The notes: a model not told the origin generated them from the letters alone. A DNA stretch of 64,000 bases from Isoetes taiwanensis (GCA_021234155.1 JAJEKV010000051.1:6672761-6736760); one strand, 5' to 3'. Counted from the stretch's first letter, positions 35,158 to 47,435 are shown. A program made the numbers and translations.

Positions 35158-36411
35158 CCTCAGCACATTAGGACGTCTTGTAGAAGTGAACTTGATATGA
35201 TTCTCTATGCCAGTGATATGACACTCTAAAGAATCTACAAGAACAAAAGTAGGCACAACTTGGTTAGCAAAGAACAGCTCAACAATCAATTTCCTAAACA
35301 CAAATATATTCCTTTAAACATGAATCTATGGTGCAATTATTTCCTTTGCTACTAGTTTCATTGTTGATGCCATACCTTTTCATCAGAATTAAAAAGTGAA
35401 TGATCTAAAAACGCCAATGGGTTTTGTGATTGTGCATTAAATGACAATATTGCAAGTGTCCTAATAATAACCTGCAAATGAGCAGCATCAGTAACAAAGA
35501 TGATACAAAGACCTCTGGATGAATTTGCCTATGCATGATGATATATCTTTGCAAGTCTCTGCTTTCATAGTTGGACCCGCAAAAAAACATTATTTGAATA
35601 TGACGTTATATATCGCATAGACTGTTGGGGTACACGAAAAAAATTGCAGAAATTTTCATAAAACTGAAGAAACTCTTCAGATGAATTCTGTCAATTACCA
35701 AAGATGCAACATGTTTTCAACCCTTAAAATAGTTGCCAAGAGATTCAAAGTCACAAACCTGCTCAAATTCTAGAATTTCTGTTGTCTCAAAGTTGTAAAC
35801 CATGAAAATTAATGTCTGCATATCTGTATTGCGTGACCCCTAATATAAGGAGAATATAAACTCAATGACATTCAAAAGATGTAAATGACCTCAGTACTTC
35901 CAAATCTTATCAGCAAATGATGTTGATCCAGAAACTGTACCTATAACAGATAATAAAAGCTCTATTTATTTTTTCTCCACATAAATGAGCAAAGTAAAAC
36001 AAACAAAATACCTTTAGCATAATCAGGTCTGCATATTGCTGAAACTGATGATAAAAGCGCTTGAGTTGTTGAGCCTTCTCCAAGCCAAATATCAGTACTC
36101 GCAAGTGCCAATAAGACAACCACATAAACATTTGAATATGCTATAAGCTGATGGGAATACCGAATAGGATCTTGTTCCTGATTCCATATGGATTGAAATT
36201 TAAAGGACAACAGACGTCGTTTAATGCCTCCAAGAAGCTTTCCTATCCCATCTGTTGAGATGATCTTCCTTCACTGGGCTCAACAGCAGCAGAAGCTCCG
36301 GCTATACTTTCTGTGCTTCGAGGTCTTATATGACCATTTTCTGATGCGTTTCCAAAATTTCTAGCACTTAAAACCGAATCTCTTTGTTGTAATGTCTCCT
36401 TGTGCTCTCTT
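35158..36411 (-). pseudogene. DET1 (de-etiolated 1) gene fragment
   Basis: DET1 is the plant light-signalling repressor in the COP10-DDB1 complex. Exon-like pieces on the minus strand: 36161-36411 (hydrophilic linker, then GGIKRRLLSFKFQSIWNQEQ), 36011-36077 (QQLKRFYHQFQQYADLIMLK), 35890-35940 (VQFLDQHHLLIRFGSTE), 35759-35839 (FMVYNFETTEILEFEQ), about 35630-35690 (NSSEEFLQFYENF), about 35382-35480 (LAILSFNAQSQNPLAFLDHS), 35158-35234 (NHIKFTSTRRPNVLRFKIKP). The order and spacing follow the C-terminal half of DET1. The N-terminal half and last exon are missing, and the junction 36161/36077 is out of phase by one base. Confidence 0.85.
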
Positions 36412-37791
36412 TGAAATATTTATATTTGAATGAGATGTTGTTTATTCCAAGCTGTGTTGAATTTGAGACAGAAATCATTAATTCTTAGTTAGAAGAATTT
36501 GTTGGGAACAAGAACTCCTCAACCACTATGCCAAAATTAAAAAATTATGGAATCAACTGCTCAGACTCCATAAAAAGATTTCAGTTAACTCCATTTATTG
36601 GCTAATGTATCTCTATCTTCAAGTCGAATGTGGAAACCAAGAATAATAAACTTTTTGTTAAAGACTGGCAGATCAACTTTTGACACATTTCAACTATGCT
36701 TTCGTAAATGGAGCCCTTTGCTTCCCATCAATGAATTTGGTAAATTTTACATTGCTTCTAATATGAGTGAATTATACCCCATATATTGAAATGAAGATTG
36801 TTTTTCTGCCATTTTCAACTCTATTGGAACTTATATTACCTCTGAATATTCTCCATATAAGCCTCCCAAATGTTTTATTCAGTTCGACATCTCTTTCTAT
36901 TTACCACTCTTTCTCAAACGCTTTGCCAAGTCTGCCACAATTCTGGTGCCCTCCATTGGTTTTCAAACTTCGTATTGGGTCGTCTATAGATCATTTTAGT
37001 CTCCATGGACCCAAAAATCAGTTCAATTCTACATTCCCTACATAGAAACAAAACGTTGTATACAACATGGAATCCAAACACGCTTACTCTCTTTCATTTG
37101 CAAAGCGGACTTACAAAGAACCTAAATCGCTTTTGCCTATTTCAAAGCGTCAACACACCCCAATGGCATGTAAAACAAAGCATAACCTCATGACACACAA
37201 TAATACAAGCAAGAGAAGACATAAGAGTTCGATTATTACATGGCAAACATCTTTTGAGATCCTATTTGGGTACGGTTGTTTGGCACGCGTCCATGCACAA
37301 AACCCAATTTGGGGAATGCAATTACTACAATTTTAATTGGTGGTTGAACCAATTAAGTTTACTTGACCAACATTCAACAATTTAAGAACGAGAATGATGG
37401 CCATGCTTATTTACCTTTCGTAAGCAGGATCGACTTCATTCATTTTAGATTAAGATAACATTTAAAACGGCGGGACCAAATATAAGCGACTTACGAGGCA
37501 ATTGCCGAAGTTTGCTCTCTTGTTGCAGATTCTAAACACTCCTTTGCTCTTTGCACTTTAGACTGCAAATAAAAGCTCCCTATCTTGCCGTTTCTCTCAA
37601 AAAAGATGATTGTATCTACGCCAAAGCGGACTTTATATCGAAGCAAACATCATAGATAGACTTATTTGCAACACGAAGACATGTATTGGGGTTGAGCACC
37701 AATGGTGGTGATGATCTCTCTAGTCTAATAATCAGGAATTATTTGGGTCCAAACTTTTGCGGACCTTGCTTAAGTAATGAATAGAACCTAC
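36412..37791. other. no gene recognised
   Basis: Short plus-strand frames (36767-37336) without a domain; nothing supportable. Confidence 0.3.
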
Positions 37792-37927
37792 CTCCAAGAC
37801 TTGCTCCCAAGGTGTGTTTTTTTCGACGCCTAAAATCAGCCTTGCCTCATGCTCTGTCATAGCTTTGCTACCTTTCTTTTATCGTGATTTTGTAAAGTCT
37901 CTTGAGCTACTCCTGTCTTATTAGCAT
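37792..37927 (-). pseudogene. PAM16 (TIM16) gene fragment
   Basis: Exon-like piece between tgtag| and |gtagg: NKTGVAQETLQNHDKRK, a one-base frame slip, then AMTEHEARLILGVEKNTPWE and QVLE. This matches the J-like domain start of plant PAM16, a subunit of the mitochondrial presequence translocase motor (consensus MTEQEAR.ILGV..KT.WEE). The N-terminal membrane part and the remainder of the J-like domain are absent. Confidence 0.75.
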
Positions 37928-38716
37928 CTACAGCGAGAATTGTAAATGTCAGACACTTCATCATCTTAACAAACATAATGAAGAAGCTTGCAGTATAACA
38001 TGTTATGACATTTGTTAAACCCATACAACTGCTAAGTTTGTTATTGGTTTGCGCGACATGTTCTTTGCTTATTTCTTGATATTGCAAACACCACATCTGT
38101 GATGTAAAGCCCCAAAATGGAGCGGCTTCATCTGTCCAAAATACTGATCACCAACCTGCAATGGGCATAAGAAGGTGATTCTTAGCATTTTGGAAGGTTT
38201 GCCAAGCTTGGAGTTGTTTAACAAACATCACATGTGGTTAGATATAAATCACATGTGGTAAATTTGATAAAGCTTTGGTCTTACCAGTCAGAAATAGTTG
38301 GTGTTGTTCTCTGAAAAGGCTCTGCGGGCTTCTTAGTGGTCCCAAGCCTAGCATTTTCTGTATGTCACATAGGTGATAAAACATATGAAAGCAGCTATAT
38401 CAACTCAGGGCACATGATGTTACTGCAGCAATCATGTGAGCCCTTAAAATAAAATAGTTTCTTTTTGGTGTTGGCACTGACTTAAGTTTGACACAAAAGC
38501 CAAATTGGTAAATCTTTGTAACAGAAAGTTTTGGGTACACATGGATAACTTGAAAAGTTGATGATATTTTGCTTTGTTGGTTGGGAACAACACAGATGTG
38601 CTTGCTCTGTGTATACTAGTTTAATCTTTGCAGGAGGAACTGATGGGTCCTCCAAGTGAAGAAAAAGACTTGAAAAGCATAAATTGGAGTCAATCCATGA
38701 ATACAATCGAACGCAC
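37928..38716. other. no gene recognised
   Basis: The exon expected after the STN7 DPR residues (YAAPEQ...) was looked for here and not found. Confidence 0.3.
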
Positions 38717-39412
38717 CGTGGGTCCAGCAGAAACTCCTTTGGAATGTAATTTATTCCCACCCGCAAGTCAGCAGCAGCTCCAAGATCAATGATTTTAAAT
38801 GTCCTGGATTCTAAAAATGTAGCAGCAAGCTCTAAGAACAACCTTCCGAGAAAATTATGTTTTGAGGTTTTATGTCACGGTGGACTATTCCAGTATCGTG
38901 AAGGCTCCTTAGGGCATTCAAAATTTGGCACATCATAGTTCTTATGATTCTGTTTTCTCTTTCTGGTCCCCTGGGAAGATCAACTACATCTGTATCCAAC
39001 ATATCTTCAACCTGTCTGTCACAATTTCAACCCACTTGTTTAAGAAGACGTGTTTGACAAGACAGGAAATTCTTGTAAAAATCTTGGATGCACATACATT
39101 ATAAGGAAAATCTTTACTGATCATTAGGTCTGATAAGGTGTTCTGTCCCTCGTACCTCCACAGAAGCCAAAATTCATTCTTTTTGCTTGAATTCTGCATC
39201 ATGAAAATGACAAACGCATGCAGAACTTAAAGCAATACACCATACACCACTACAAATCAATCCAGAGGAGCCCTTCGAAGCTAAAACCAGAACCAAATTC
39301 AGCCGTTGTACTAGAATTTGAGTAGTGTAAAACAGGCCCTGCGCACACGTTCGTTCATCCAAGCCTCCACCTCGCCATACTCATTAGCCTTCTTGACCAC
39401 TAAAGGATCATC
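38717..39412 (-). pseudogene. STN7 kinase, C-lobe exons (3' part)
   Basis: STN7 is the thylakoid kinase that phosphorylates LHCII in state transitions. Pieces on the minus strand: about 39270-39412 (VVKKANEYGEVEAWMNERVR, then out of frame TAEFGSGFSFE), 39098-39193 (NEFWLLWRYEGQNTLSDLM, ISKDFPYN), 38843-39011 ([20 protein letters not shown] with catalytic HRD), 38717-38810 ([31 protein letters not shown]). The DFG-equivalent is DLG, as in genuine STN7. Exons 38843-39011 and 38717-38810 fit together in phase only by removing a 32-nt stretch. The first exon contains a ~25-nt out-of-frame insertion, and the kinase end is missing. Confidence 0.88.
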
Positions 39413-40436
39413 CTAAAAATATTGTCATTGCAATTTTCAGAACCTAATGCATGAGTATCAAACTGCTCCTAAAGACTCTAACAGAAGGCCAATTCTCAGA
39501 AGTTTCTAGTACCCCAACCTGCTATGGAACTGTGGTTAAATGTCGACTATTCTTAAAAAGTAGTTCTAGACCCCAAATCATATACCATGCATTTCACATG
39601 TTTTCTCACTTCTTTTACAGGGGATTCAAGTAGACTGCACATGTGCTACTCTCAACTTACCTTTTCTTTATCTGCCCTAAATGTCATGTTCCTTGAGAAT
39701 GGAGAAAAAAGCTTCGTACAAATTAATGTTTTTACTACCTAGAAGCAAATGCATGAAGAAGATGCAGAAGTTGTTTTGTTATACATTAAGACCATTAAAG
39801 CTTCGCTATCTTGCTTCACCATGAAATAGAATAGAATTAGTTTTCTCGTCCCCGGAGACCAAAAAAGGCCTATGGGAAAAGAGCTTGCATGTTTATTTCT
39901 GGCGAAGCTAGGTTTTGATTGTCGAAAGCTTGGAAGGTCAGATAGCCAAGCTACGCCCTGATGCTCCCTCACGAAGGTCAGCTCTTGCTCACGCCAAATA
40001 ATGCAGGTCCACTTTTCAATCTAGGCCCTCCAAATGGCACATCTAGCAACATCAATTAAAATATTCCATCAACCTACCTCCTAAGGGTTTTACGTGGGGC
40101 AACCCAAAAAATGTGAATAATAGCGTAAGCTTTGCATCTCAGAGTTAACTAAGGATGGTTTAACCAGCTAAGTTCAAAGAAACATTGGATTCCACTCATT
40201 AGCTACATAAAGGTACAAACGATTTAAAGAATGTGCAAACAAATTTCAAAATCACGTAGCCTAACCACAACAACATTAGTATTTTATTAAAGTTCCGATT
40301 TAAGGATTGTTGTACTTTGTGATATTTGTGATCATCTTGCTGATCTCGATTTTGGGTCTATACACAAAGGGTGAATAAACAATGAAGCTCTCTACAAGCT
40401 TCCTGGGTTCTTTCTCCGTGAAGGTGAGTTCACTGC
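39413..40436. other. no gene recognised
   Basis: Part of the sequence that separates the two STN7 halves. A degraded family T terminus may lie at 40081-40111 (TTTTTTGGGTTGCCCC on the minus strand). Confidence 0.35.
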
Positions 40437-42503
40437 CTAAATGCTTTGCAACAAGCCCCTTTCTTTCAAGCATTCAACACATTCTTTGATATTTTCATCC
40501 AGCGAAGTGAACCTCAGACCCAGGCATTTCAGTCTTTCACATGAAAATTTATAAGCAGGAACCCTTGGACCTGTCTCATCAGCACACCTGAATAACATAG
40601 AGCATTTTAGACTTCCACATCAATGACAAAAGGGAAAAAATGATGCAGTCTCACCTTGTTGGAATTGAGTAACCTGGATAAAGATCTTTTAAAATTTTGA
40701 CCAAGTCGCCATAATGAACAACTCTCTCAATACACAGATATCTGCCCTCTGCATCTGGATTTTCATATGCTAAAATATGTGCTCTAGCTGTATCTTTCAC
40801 TCCAACCCATCCTACAGCGGTATTAGGATATGCGTCCATGGATCCTGCAGTGACATGTTAGCAATAAGAAAATGGGCACAGCCAAGCATGGGTTATTTAG
40901 AGTCGTGTTGTTCTTTACATTGCAAAACAAACAAACAAAGAAAATAGAGGAAAATCAAATGTCTGTTTTATTATCCCATGGAGGGGATGGAGAGCAGAAA
41001 ACAAAGAGGATCAAGGAGGGATAAATGCCTCTTGGGTAAAAGGGATACGAAAAGAAAAATAGTGGTCTATAATTTTATGTCAAAGATTAGATTTGGTACC
41101 ATCAAGAAGGTTTAGAATAACTTCATTGCTGGTGTTTAATGTCGGGTGTAAAAGTTGCCCAATAACCATAGCAGGGTGAATTGTTACCACGTTGAGCCCT
41201 TTCTTTTTGTGAATTTCCAAGCTACATTTTCTGCCAGTGTCTTCGATAACATGTACCAAAGCTGAAATAATGCAGATGAGGTAAGTGACCATAAGATTAA
41301 CGAGCCATGCTGCTGCTGTCAAAATTTGCAAAACCATGAATCTATTTTACGAATAAATAAAATGGTCCAAACTTTGACATTAATCATGATAAAATGATGC
41401 CATGAACCCCATAATATGGTTGTCAGACAGTTTCCTGTTTCAGGGCTCAGAATTTACATAGATGAGTGGCTCAGATTGTGCAATGCCATAATGACCTGAA
41501 TTCCATGTCAAAATTTCTCCTCTCCATTCAAATCCTCAATAGGAGGATCCATATCATGATAACGTATGTAAGCAGGCTCATGAAGGTACCCAAGAAAGCT
41601 ATGGAAAAAAAGGTTCCTAACTGCTTACCTATTGACTATAATTTTGCAAACAAGAAGCAGAGCTGCAGATCCTAAAAGAGAACTGCACCATCTCTTCTAC
41701 TAATAGTACACAGTTGTGCTGAGACTGAGTATACACTGGCCCCAGTAAGAACATTACCTACCAGGCAAGTCATTTCTTCCAAATTCTGCATCTGTTTACT
41801 GCTGTGAGCATGCACTGATACAGGTCCTCATCCTTGAGTTGAATTACATGTCTAACTGTACTAGGATGTGTGAAGCTAATTGGCTGATCCATCAAAGGAG
41901 GGCATTGCTACCACTTATTCTGGTAAATTTGAACATCACTTCCATCCTAACTACAAGAATGATGAGATGGTTTATGACTGACTATGTTGTCAGCATTTTA
42001 ATTAAGCCACCTGCTTTACTGAATAAACTAAATGGAAACGTAGATGACAAGATCCATGACATTATCAGGGCATACTGATAAAGTACTCACACAAAAATAA
42101 ATGTTAGGCAATCAAAAGGGCCAGATATAGCAAATGCATTTCACCTACTCCTCTACACAATTCAGGATAGTTTCTTGTCTAGCTAACGGGAGTGCTCTTG
42201 CAGGTATTTCCTAGAAACGTGACCCTAGAAACTACCTAACAAACTGATGTGCAGATTAACTTTTACACAATATGCTTCAACCCAATATGTATCAGACGCC
42301 AGGTAGTGCAAGCTCACCTTCTTTTCTTTGCAATATTCTGGATTGCTGAAAAATGTCTCATCCAGAGTATCATCAGGTTTTCTAGATCCATCATAAGCAA
42401 CAGCTGCTGTGGAAGATGTGATTACTATTTTCTTCACTGCTGCATCAGAACATGCTTGTAAGACATTTAATGTGCCCTTGACAGCAGGATCAAGAAGTTG
42501 AAC
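40437..42503 (-). pseudogene. cinnamoyl-CoA reductase-like gene, 5'-truncated
   Basis: NADPH-dependent short-chain reductase of the CCR/DFR type. Four exons on the minus strand: 42318-42503 (LLDPAVKGTLNVLQAC, KIVITSSTAAV), 41100-41261 (LWYMLSKTLAE with the catalytic YxxxK, GLNVVTIHPAMVIGQLL, NTSNEVILNLL), 40655-40844 (AVGWVGVKDTARAHILAYEN, EGRYLCIE), 40437-40587 (ending LKERGLLQSI, TAG at 40437). The second exon is one base short in an A run near 41209, shifting frame between TK and KKGLN. The N-terminal exon with the GxxGxxG dinucleotide-binding motif is absent. It lies between the two halves of STN7, same strand. Confidence 0.85.
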
Positions 42504-42710
42504 CTGCCAAGTAGTCCAATGTGTCATGACAGCTCCAAGGACATGACAAATAAACAGGAATTCTGACATATTCTTTAATAAGCTGCATATATATCTTCTG
42601 TACAGACTAAAGAGTCTAATTCTTTATCTAACATAAATATTTTACAGAACTAGGTATTCCTATATAAGCTCAAAGAAATTCAGTTATTACAATCTATCCT
42701 TCTGTCCTAT

Positions 42711-43321
42711 TTCTCCAATTTTTTTCCCCAAAACGAAGTCATCCTTAAACATGCAAAGTTCAAAAGGAACATAGACATCAATCATTCCTGAATTTTTAGG
42801 TTGCTTGTTTTACTCCAACAAAATACCTTTGCATATGTTGGCCGCAGTAGCTGCTCTAAAGGTGCTAACAGAAACATGTCCCAAAATCCAGGTGCAACAC
42901 CAGGTGTTGCCCACAAGTATGCTGCTACAGATAGGGCAAGCAGAATTCCGGGAGCAGTTATCTGCAAACCACTTTTAGGCAATGTGCTTCTATAAACAAC
43001 ATCACCACACTTCATCACCGTGCAAGGAAGGCCAACCCCAACTCCAATCACAATTCCATGCAAGGATTCTACCCATTCAACAGCTGCTTTGCAGCTCAGC
43101 CTCCTGAAGTTATGCAACCTTTTAACTCCGACAATCTGATCCTGCCATCTCCCTGGAAAATTCAATGGGTTGGAGAAAAACCTACTTCCTCTGCTTCCAA
43201 ACTCTGTTGGAAATGGCGCGATCCACAATTGACTGTCTAAAGACGAAGTATTCCTAGCCAAAGCCATGGCAAGATCATAAGTTAACACTATACTGAGCAA
43301 GATGGCAACGATTTGGTGCAC
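42711..43321 (-). pseudogene. STN7 kinase, transit peptide and N-lobe start (5' part)
   Basis: Exon 1 runs from ATG 43321 (or better 43267, MALARNTSS...) to 42827: a chloroplast-transit-like leader, then LHGIVIGVGVGLPCTVMKCG, DVVYRSTLPKSGLQITAPGI, YLWATPGVAPGFWDMFLLAP, LEQLLRPTYAK. The GLPCTVM.CGD block carries the lumenal redox cysteine region of STN7; CTVMKCG keeps both cysteines. A 83-nt intron leads to exon 2 at 42743, DDFVLGKKIGE, the glycine-loop start. At about 42711 similarity ends abruptly. The remaining glycine loop is missing and the gene resumes at 39412. Confidence 0.9.
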
Positions 43322-43409
43322 ATTATCTTCTTCGAAATGGAGCGAGCACCGGTTTCCCGGTTTCCACAGTTCCTCTCCAGCAACAGGGGCAACCTAACAT
43401 TTACATTTA

Positions 43410-43549
43410 CATTTACAGCCTATGATGGGTTTTTAGCAGTCATTGGCATATTCTCGGTATATATTGGCATATACCTAGCATATGCCACAAACCCACCTCA
43501 ACAAACCCACCTCAACAAGGGCTTGCCCCCTTAGGGGCAACCCAAAAAA
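43410..43549 (-). repeat. terminal repeat (family T), right end of element II
   Basis: Minus strand: TTTTTTGGGTTGCCCCTAAG, GGGGCAAGCCCTTGTTGAGG, GGCATATGCTAGGTATATGCC motifs, AATGACTGCTAAAAACCC, CTGTAAATG. STN7 exon 1 begins ~90-140 bp inside it. Confidence 0.8.
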
Positions 43550-44859
43550 TACAAAAAGAAGTGCCCATCAATTTACTTTTGCATCCTTGTAGATAATGAA
43601 TTCAAAGTAAAAAAAAGGAAGGTGCCGGTGGAAAAATAAGTGCCCACAAACACTTATGAATAATGACGTCTGATAAAAATGAAAAAATGCAAGAACCACA
43701 AGCTGCATGAGTGCTCTGATGGATAATGACTTCTACAGAAATTATGTGCAGTGAAGTGTCCACTTGGAGCAAGTACACAGATCTTTGATTTCATAAGTCC
43801 TTGAGCAAGAGAATCTGACCTTTGTCCCACAGGTGTTTCCACATTTGTAACTACATCATGGCTGGATGATTGTTTGTGCTTGGCTCCATGGCTCTCATTT
43901 TCCTGACCATTATTTTTGTCTGGCAAAGCTGAAGCCACCAGACTTCTCTAACCAGGAGTATATAGAGAGGTAGAAACAAATGGAGATTTTTGGAATAAAA
44001 CTTTACATGCCTTCCCTCAACAAAGTTGGAGTTGCAAGATCCGTGAGAGAAGTATATCATGTTGAATTCATTTTCACTGTTAAAATATTATTCCTTTCAA
44101 TTCCATTATCCCATCCCATGTGATAATATACGGCAAGGCAACAGATAGATAGATAGTATTTTAACGTCACGCAGAGAGAATTCAAATGCAACAACTCGAC
44201 TTATAAAATTCACCATGAAAATTATGTGCAACTTGGAGGCTGTCACATGTTAATCGTTCATTATGTCAAGAAACTTACTCGTGAATATCATTTCCTCTTT
44301 ACCATAAGTATTGTTGCCGACGAAATAATTAGAATAAATAGCCAACAAGGGCTATGAATATTCCATTACTGGAATGAATATTCCATTACTAGATCGTGAA
44401 CAGGTTTTGTATGTAAAGACAAATTGCAAATATCGTTCTATTTTTTCCAATAGATCTCACTAATAGCAAAGATGAAATGGAAATTTCATATAGATAACTA
44501 GAAGCACAACAAGCATTGAGGCTTGATATACAACATTGTGCTTCACTTGGATGTCCAATAACACTAACATGATCTCTTGTACTCAACCTACAAAAAGTCA
44601 AAGGTAATAGCAAAAACAACTTAACCCAACCAAACACTATTGTGCAAATCCTCACAAGTAGACACAGACAACCATGTCCACTGGAAAAAGTTTAGTTATT
44701 GGAATGGAATCCAAGCTCTAAGTTACACAAGCTTGAGTCCATAAGTTTGCAATTTATAGAAGGTTTTGGCTAGCAACTACCAATAGAACCAAAATTGTAG
44801 TCTAATTGCAAGAATGCATCTTTTGAGGTTCAATTTTTTCTGCCTAACTCAATTATCTT
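43550..44859. other. no gene; short GATA relic
   Basis: Minus-strand frames at 43654-44060 have no recognised domain. At 44142-44172 a four-unit GATA run is followed by GTATTTTAACGTCACGC, the same right flank as the long arrays at 26.5 kb. Confidence 0.4.
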
Positions 44860-44949
44860 TAAATATTGTGAAAACATGACTTCACGGTTTGATTTAGGCC
44901 ACTTCACCCTTGAGAAATTGGAGGGCAACCCTTCGTGCGCAGCACCTTG
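44860..44949 (-). repeat. dispersed repeat family B, copy 3
   Basis: Inverse of the 14.56 and 34.95 kb copies: 'attgtgaaaacatgact', 'ggccacttcaccct', GGAGGGCAACCCTTCGTGCG and CAGCACCTTG. Confidence 0.75.
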
Positions 44950-46427
44950 TTTCTCATTGCTTACTCTACTGGGCGCTCATAGTTTCGCCAAATTTTGCTC
45001 TTTGATTATAATGATAAGAGCCGGACCATGGACCAGTTTGCAAATCTCAAGTTGAATCTTCATCCTCAAATTGCCAAGGGTAGAAAACTCGTCGTTATTG
45101 TTCTTGATGGTCGGGATGAGCAAATAACTGACGAAACGATGCGATCGCAATTGCTAATATATCCACCATGAATTCCTTCAAGTAGACAAGTTTTGCAGTG
45201 CAAAGTAGTGATATGATGGCATAGATTTTCATTTGTAGTTTCAATTCATAATTGTTTAGCAATTTGCACGCATCTTCGGTCTAATAAAATAGCTCCTTTA
45301 AGTGAAATATTTAATTAAAAATTACTCGAGGTAGTTAGAACTTTCATAAAGGGATTTATTTATGGAATTAGCCAAATTATGCATGCTTGTATTGGTCAGT
45401 TCTAATTATAATGGGAGTTGCAAAGAGAACTATTAATTTAAAGTATTTCATGAACCATGGATGAGAAAATATGTTGCAGAGTTATTGTTTTCTCGCAAAT
45501 ATAAAGGTAGGATTTCCAATATAATAGACGGTATAGATGCATGTATCTTTGTGCTTCTTTTTTATGCTTTTTATGAAGTACAAATTAGGACATATGATTT
45601 GGAAGCAACACTGCATCAAATAATGATCGTATCTCTGCAGCTCGACATATCTTCCAGGTGAACTAAAGCGGAAATTCCTTTTGTTCCCTTCCATTCCTTT
45701 TGCATCCTTTGCTTCTCCATGCTTATAATTGGGGTTTAACTCTTGTGCAAGAGTCCAGACCATCTATCTCGATTGCTACCCGACTCTTGCATAGAGTCTG
45801 CATATCTAGTTTGTTGCTTGCCCATCCATTTTCTTCTTGTCCGCACAGTCATAGCCACACAGCATGACCCGCTGGAGCAAGACCATGGCACAGGAGACCG
45901 TCAAAGCTAAGAACCCGACCAAAGTGCCAGTGCATGTCTCGGACAAAGCCCTATGTTCCTACTATTCAACCGTACCTTTTGGCAGTCCCCTACTTTGGGC
46001 CACAACATCCCATCCTGACCTAGTCGGATGCACAACTAGCTCCCGATGCGTCTGTAGATGCGGCACTGGATAGACTTGTTTCTTAGATGCACTGTCTGCC
46101 TCCAAATGTCCTTGCCAAGGCATAGACAATCTGCTCCACCGTCACTATCACAACAATGTCTACTTAGTTACCCTTACAAAGCTGGGTACAACTTCTAGAG
46201 TTATTGTTACAGTCTGCAGGCCACAATCCAATAGATCATATACAATCTTGCTCGGTATTCCTTTGGCGTTTCCTTTGCAAGCATGCATTGTCAGTGCTGT
46301 CAACAGGGCGCCATTGAGGATGAAAGTCACGCCCTCCGGGCTTTGTCCGTGACGAGCATATCGGGCTCTCGGTATGCTTTCGGTTAGTTGTGCCCCATCA
46401 GGCCTTACGAGCACGGCCCTCGTAGGC
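44950..46427. other. no gene recognised
   Basis: Frames at 45864-46073 (plus) and 46160-46414 (minus) overlap in a more GC-rich patch but show no domain. Confidence 0.3.
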
Positions 46428-46694
46428 TTGTTGGGATCATTACCTCAGGAGGTAATAGATCTGCGGACTCGGTTATGCCCCCAATAGGCATTAACCTCGG
46501 TTGTACTTGGGATTATGTATATAAGCGTGCGGTATGTCCATCCTTATTGCTACTAAGGTTTTCCCAGAAAACCCTTGTGCGGGGTTTTTTAATCACGGTA
46601 GTTGCTTTGCTCTCTCTTTGTACTTGGGTCCCATAGGCCAGTTGGTCTCCGTGGACGATAAAATCATATTCTATTCTATTCTATTCTATTTTTT
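46428..46694 (+). repeat. possible solo LTR or promoter remnant
   Basis: Starts TGTTGGGATCATTACC, contains a TATA-like ATGTATATAAGCG at about 46514 and ends in an (ATTCT)n microsatellite at 46666-46690. No second copy is in the window and no CA end or target duplication is clear. Confidence 0.25.
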
Positions 46695-47435
46695 GACCAA
46701 GCTACATATATATGACCTTTCAAAACAGTAGAACATCATAGAACAGTTATTTGATCACATCCCAAATCTTTCTATTATGGGCTTGAGGTGCTTATTAGAT
46801 ATAAGGTTATGTACCGGATCAGCGTCACACTGAAGGTTAGTTGTTTGCGGGACACGCATTAATTGATGAAAGTATGAAAGGAGGCACCATTAACTGCTTT
46901 TCCACTGTATGCTAGTACTTGGAAATGCTATTTACACTTTCGTGTCAACTAACGTGTTCCAATTCTTCTATCCCACAGGGTTTGTGAATCCCCTCCCTTC
47001 TGAAATAAAAAACCCAATAAAGGGCCGCGGAGGTCGCGACCAAGTCAGATGAATAGAGAGAGGATGCGTAGAGAAACACATAGATGCCATCCACTCTGCG
47101 TTCCATCCACATCTCACATGCCAAAACGAGTATGCGCTGCCCCCAAACAACACGTCGGCACCTCCCGTGCATCAAGAGATGTTGCAGCAAAAGGGCATGG
47201 AAGAGGGCGCATAGAAAAATGCCTAGGTGGTGCCTGCCGTGCAATGCGATGCTCGCATACCTTGTGCGCCAAAGTGCGCCTGTCGCGCGCTCCCATTATC
47301 CACCACCCCGTAACCCTCCCTAGCCCCCTCCCTCGACGTGCATGAAGAGGTGCCACAGGTGCGATCGAGCCGCACACATTAAAAGAGGATGCACAAGGAA
47401 GTGCCTTCACTGTCCACCCTGCCTTATTTGCCTAC
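46695..47435. other. GC-richer stretch, no gene recognised
   Basis: Frames overlap on both strands (46945-47410). One contains a CHRCDRAAHIKRGC cluster (47351-47393) resembling a zinc knuckle, CX2CX4HX4C, which could be a gag remnant. Confidence 0.35.

Larger units (their letters stand above)
31296..43549. mobile_element. composite element II: inverted repeats with gene fragments
   Basis: 12.25 kb between inverted copies of terminal repeat T (31296-31430 plus, 43410-43549 minus). Contents left to right: ADS desaturase, CDC48, PPR pseudogene (all plus), family B repeat, DET1, PAM16, STN7 3' part, CCR-like gene, STN7 5' part (all minus). Fragments keep introns and most have stops, frameshifts or missing exons. 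No transposase gene. The flanks (atataggtcc left, tacaaaaaga right) show no evident target duplication. A Pack-type, non-autonomous TIR element, or a nest of several, is the simplest reading. Confidence 0.55.

Noticed and set aside
40437-42503. Treating the CCR-like gene as a functional nested gene
   Set aside because: The N-terminal cofactor-binding exon is missing and the YxxxK exon is one base out of frame.
31296-43549. Target-site duplication for element II
   Set aside because: Bases outside the two ends do not match at 3, 8 or 9 bp, so none is claimed.
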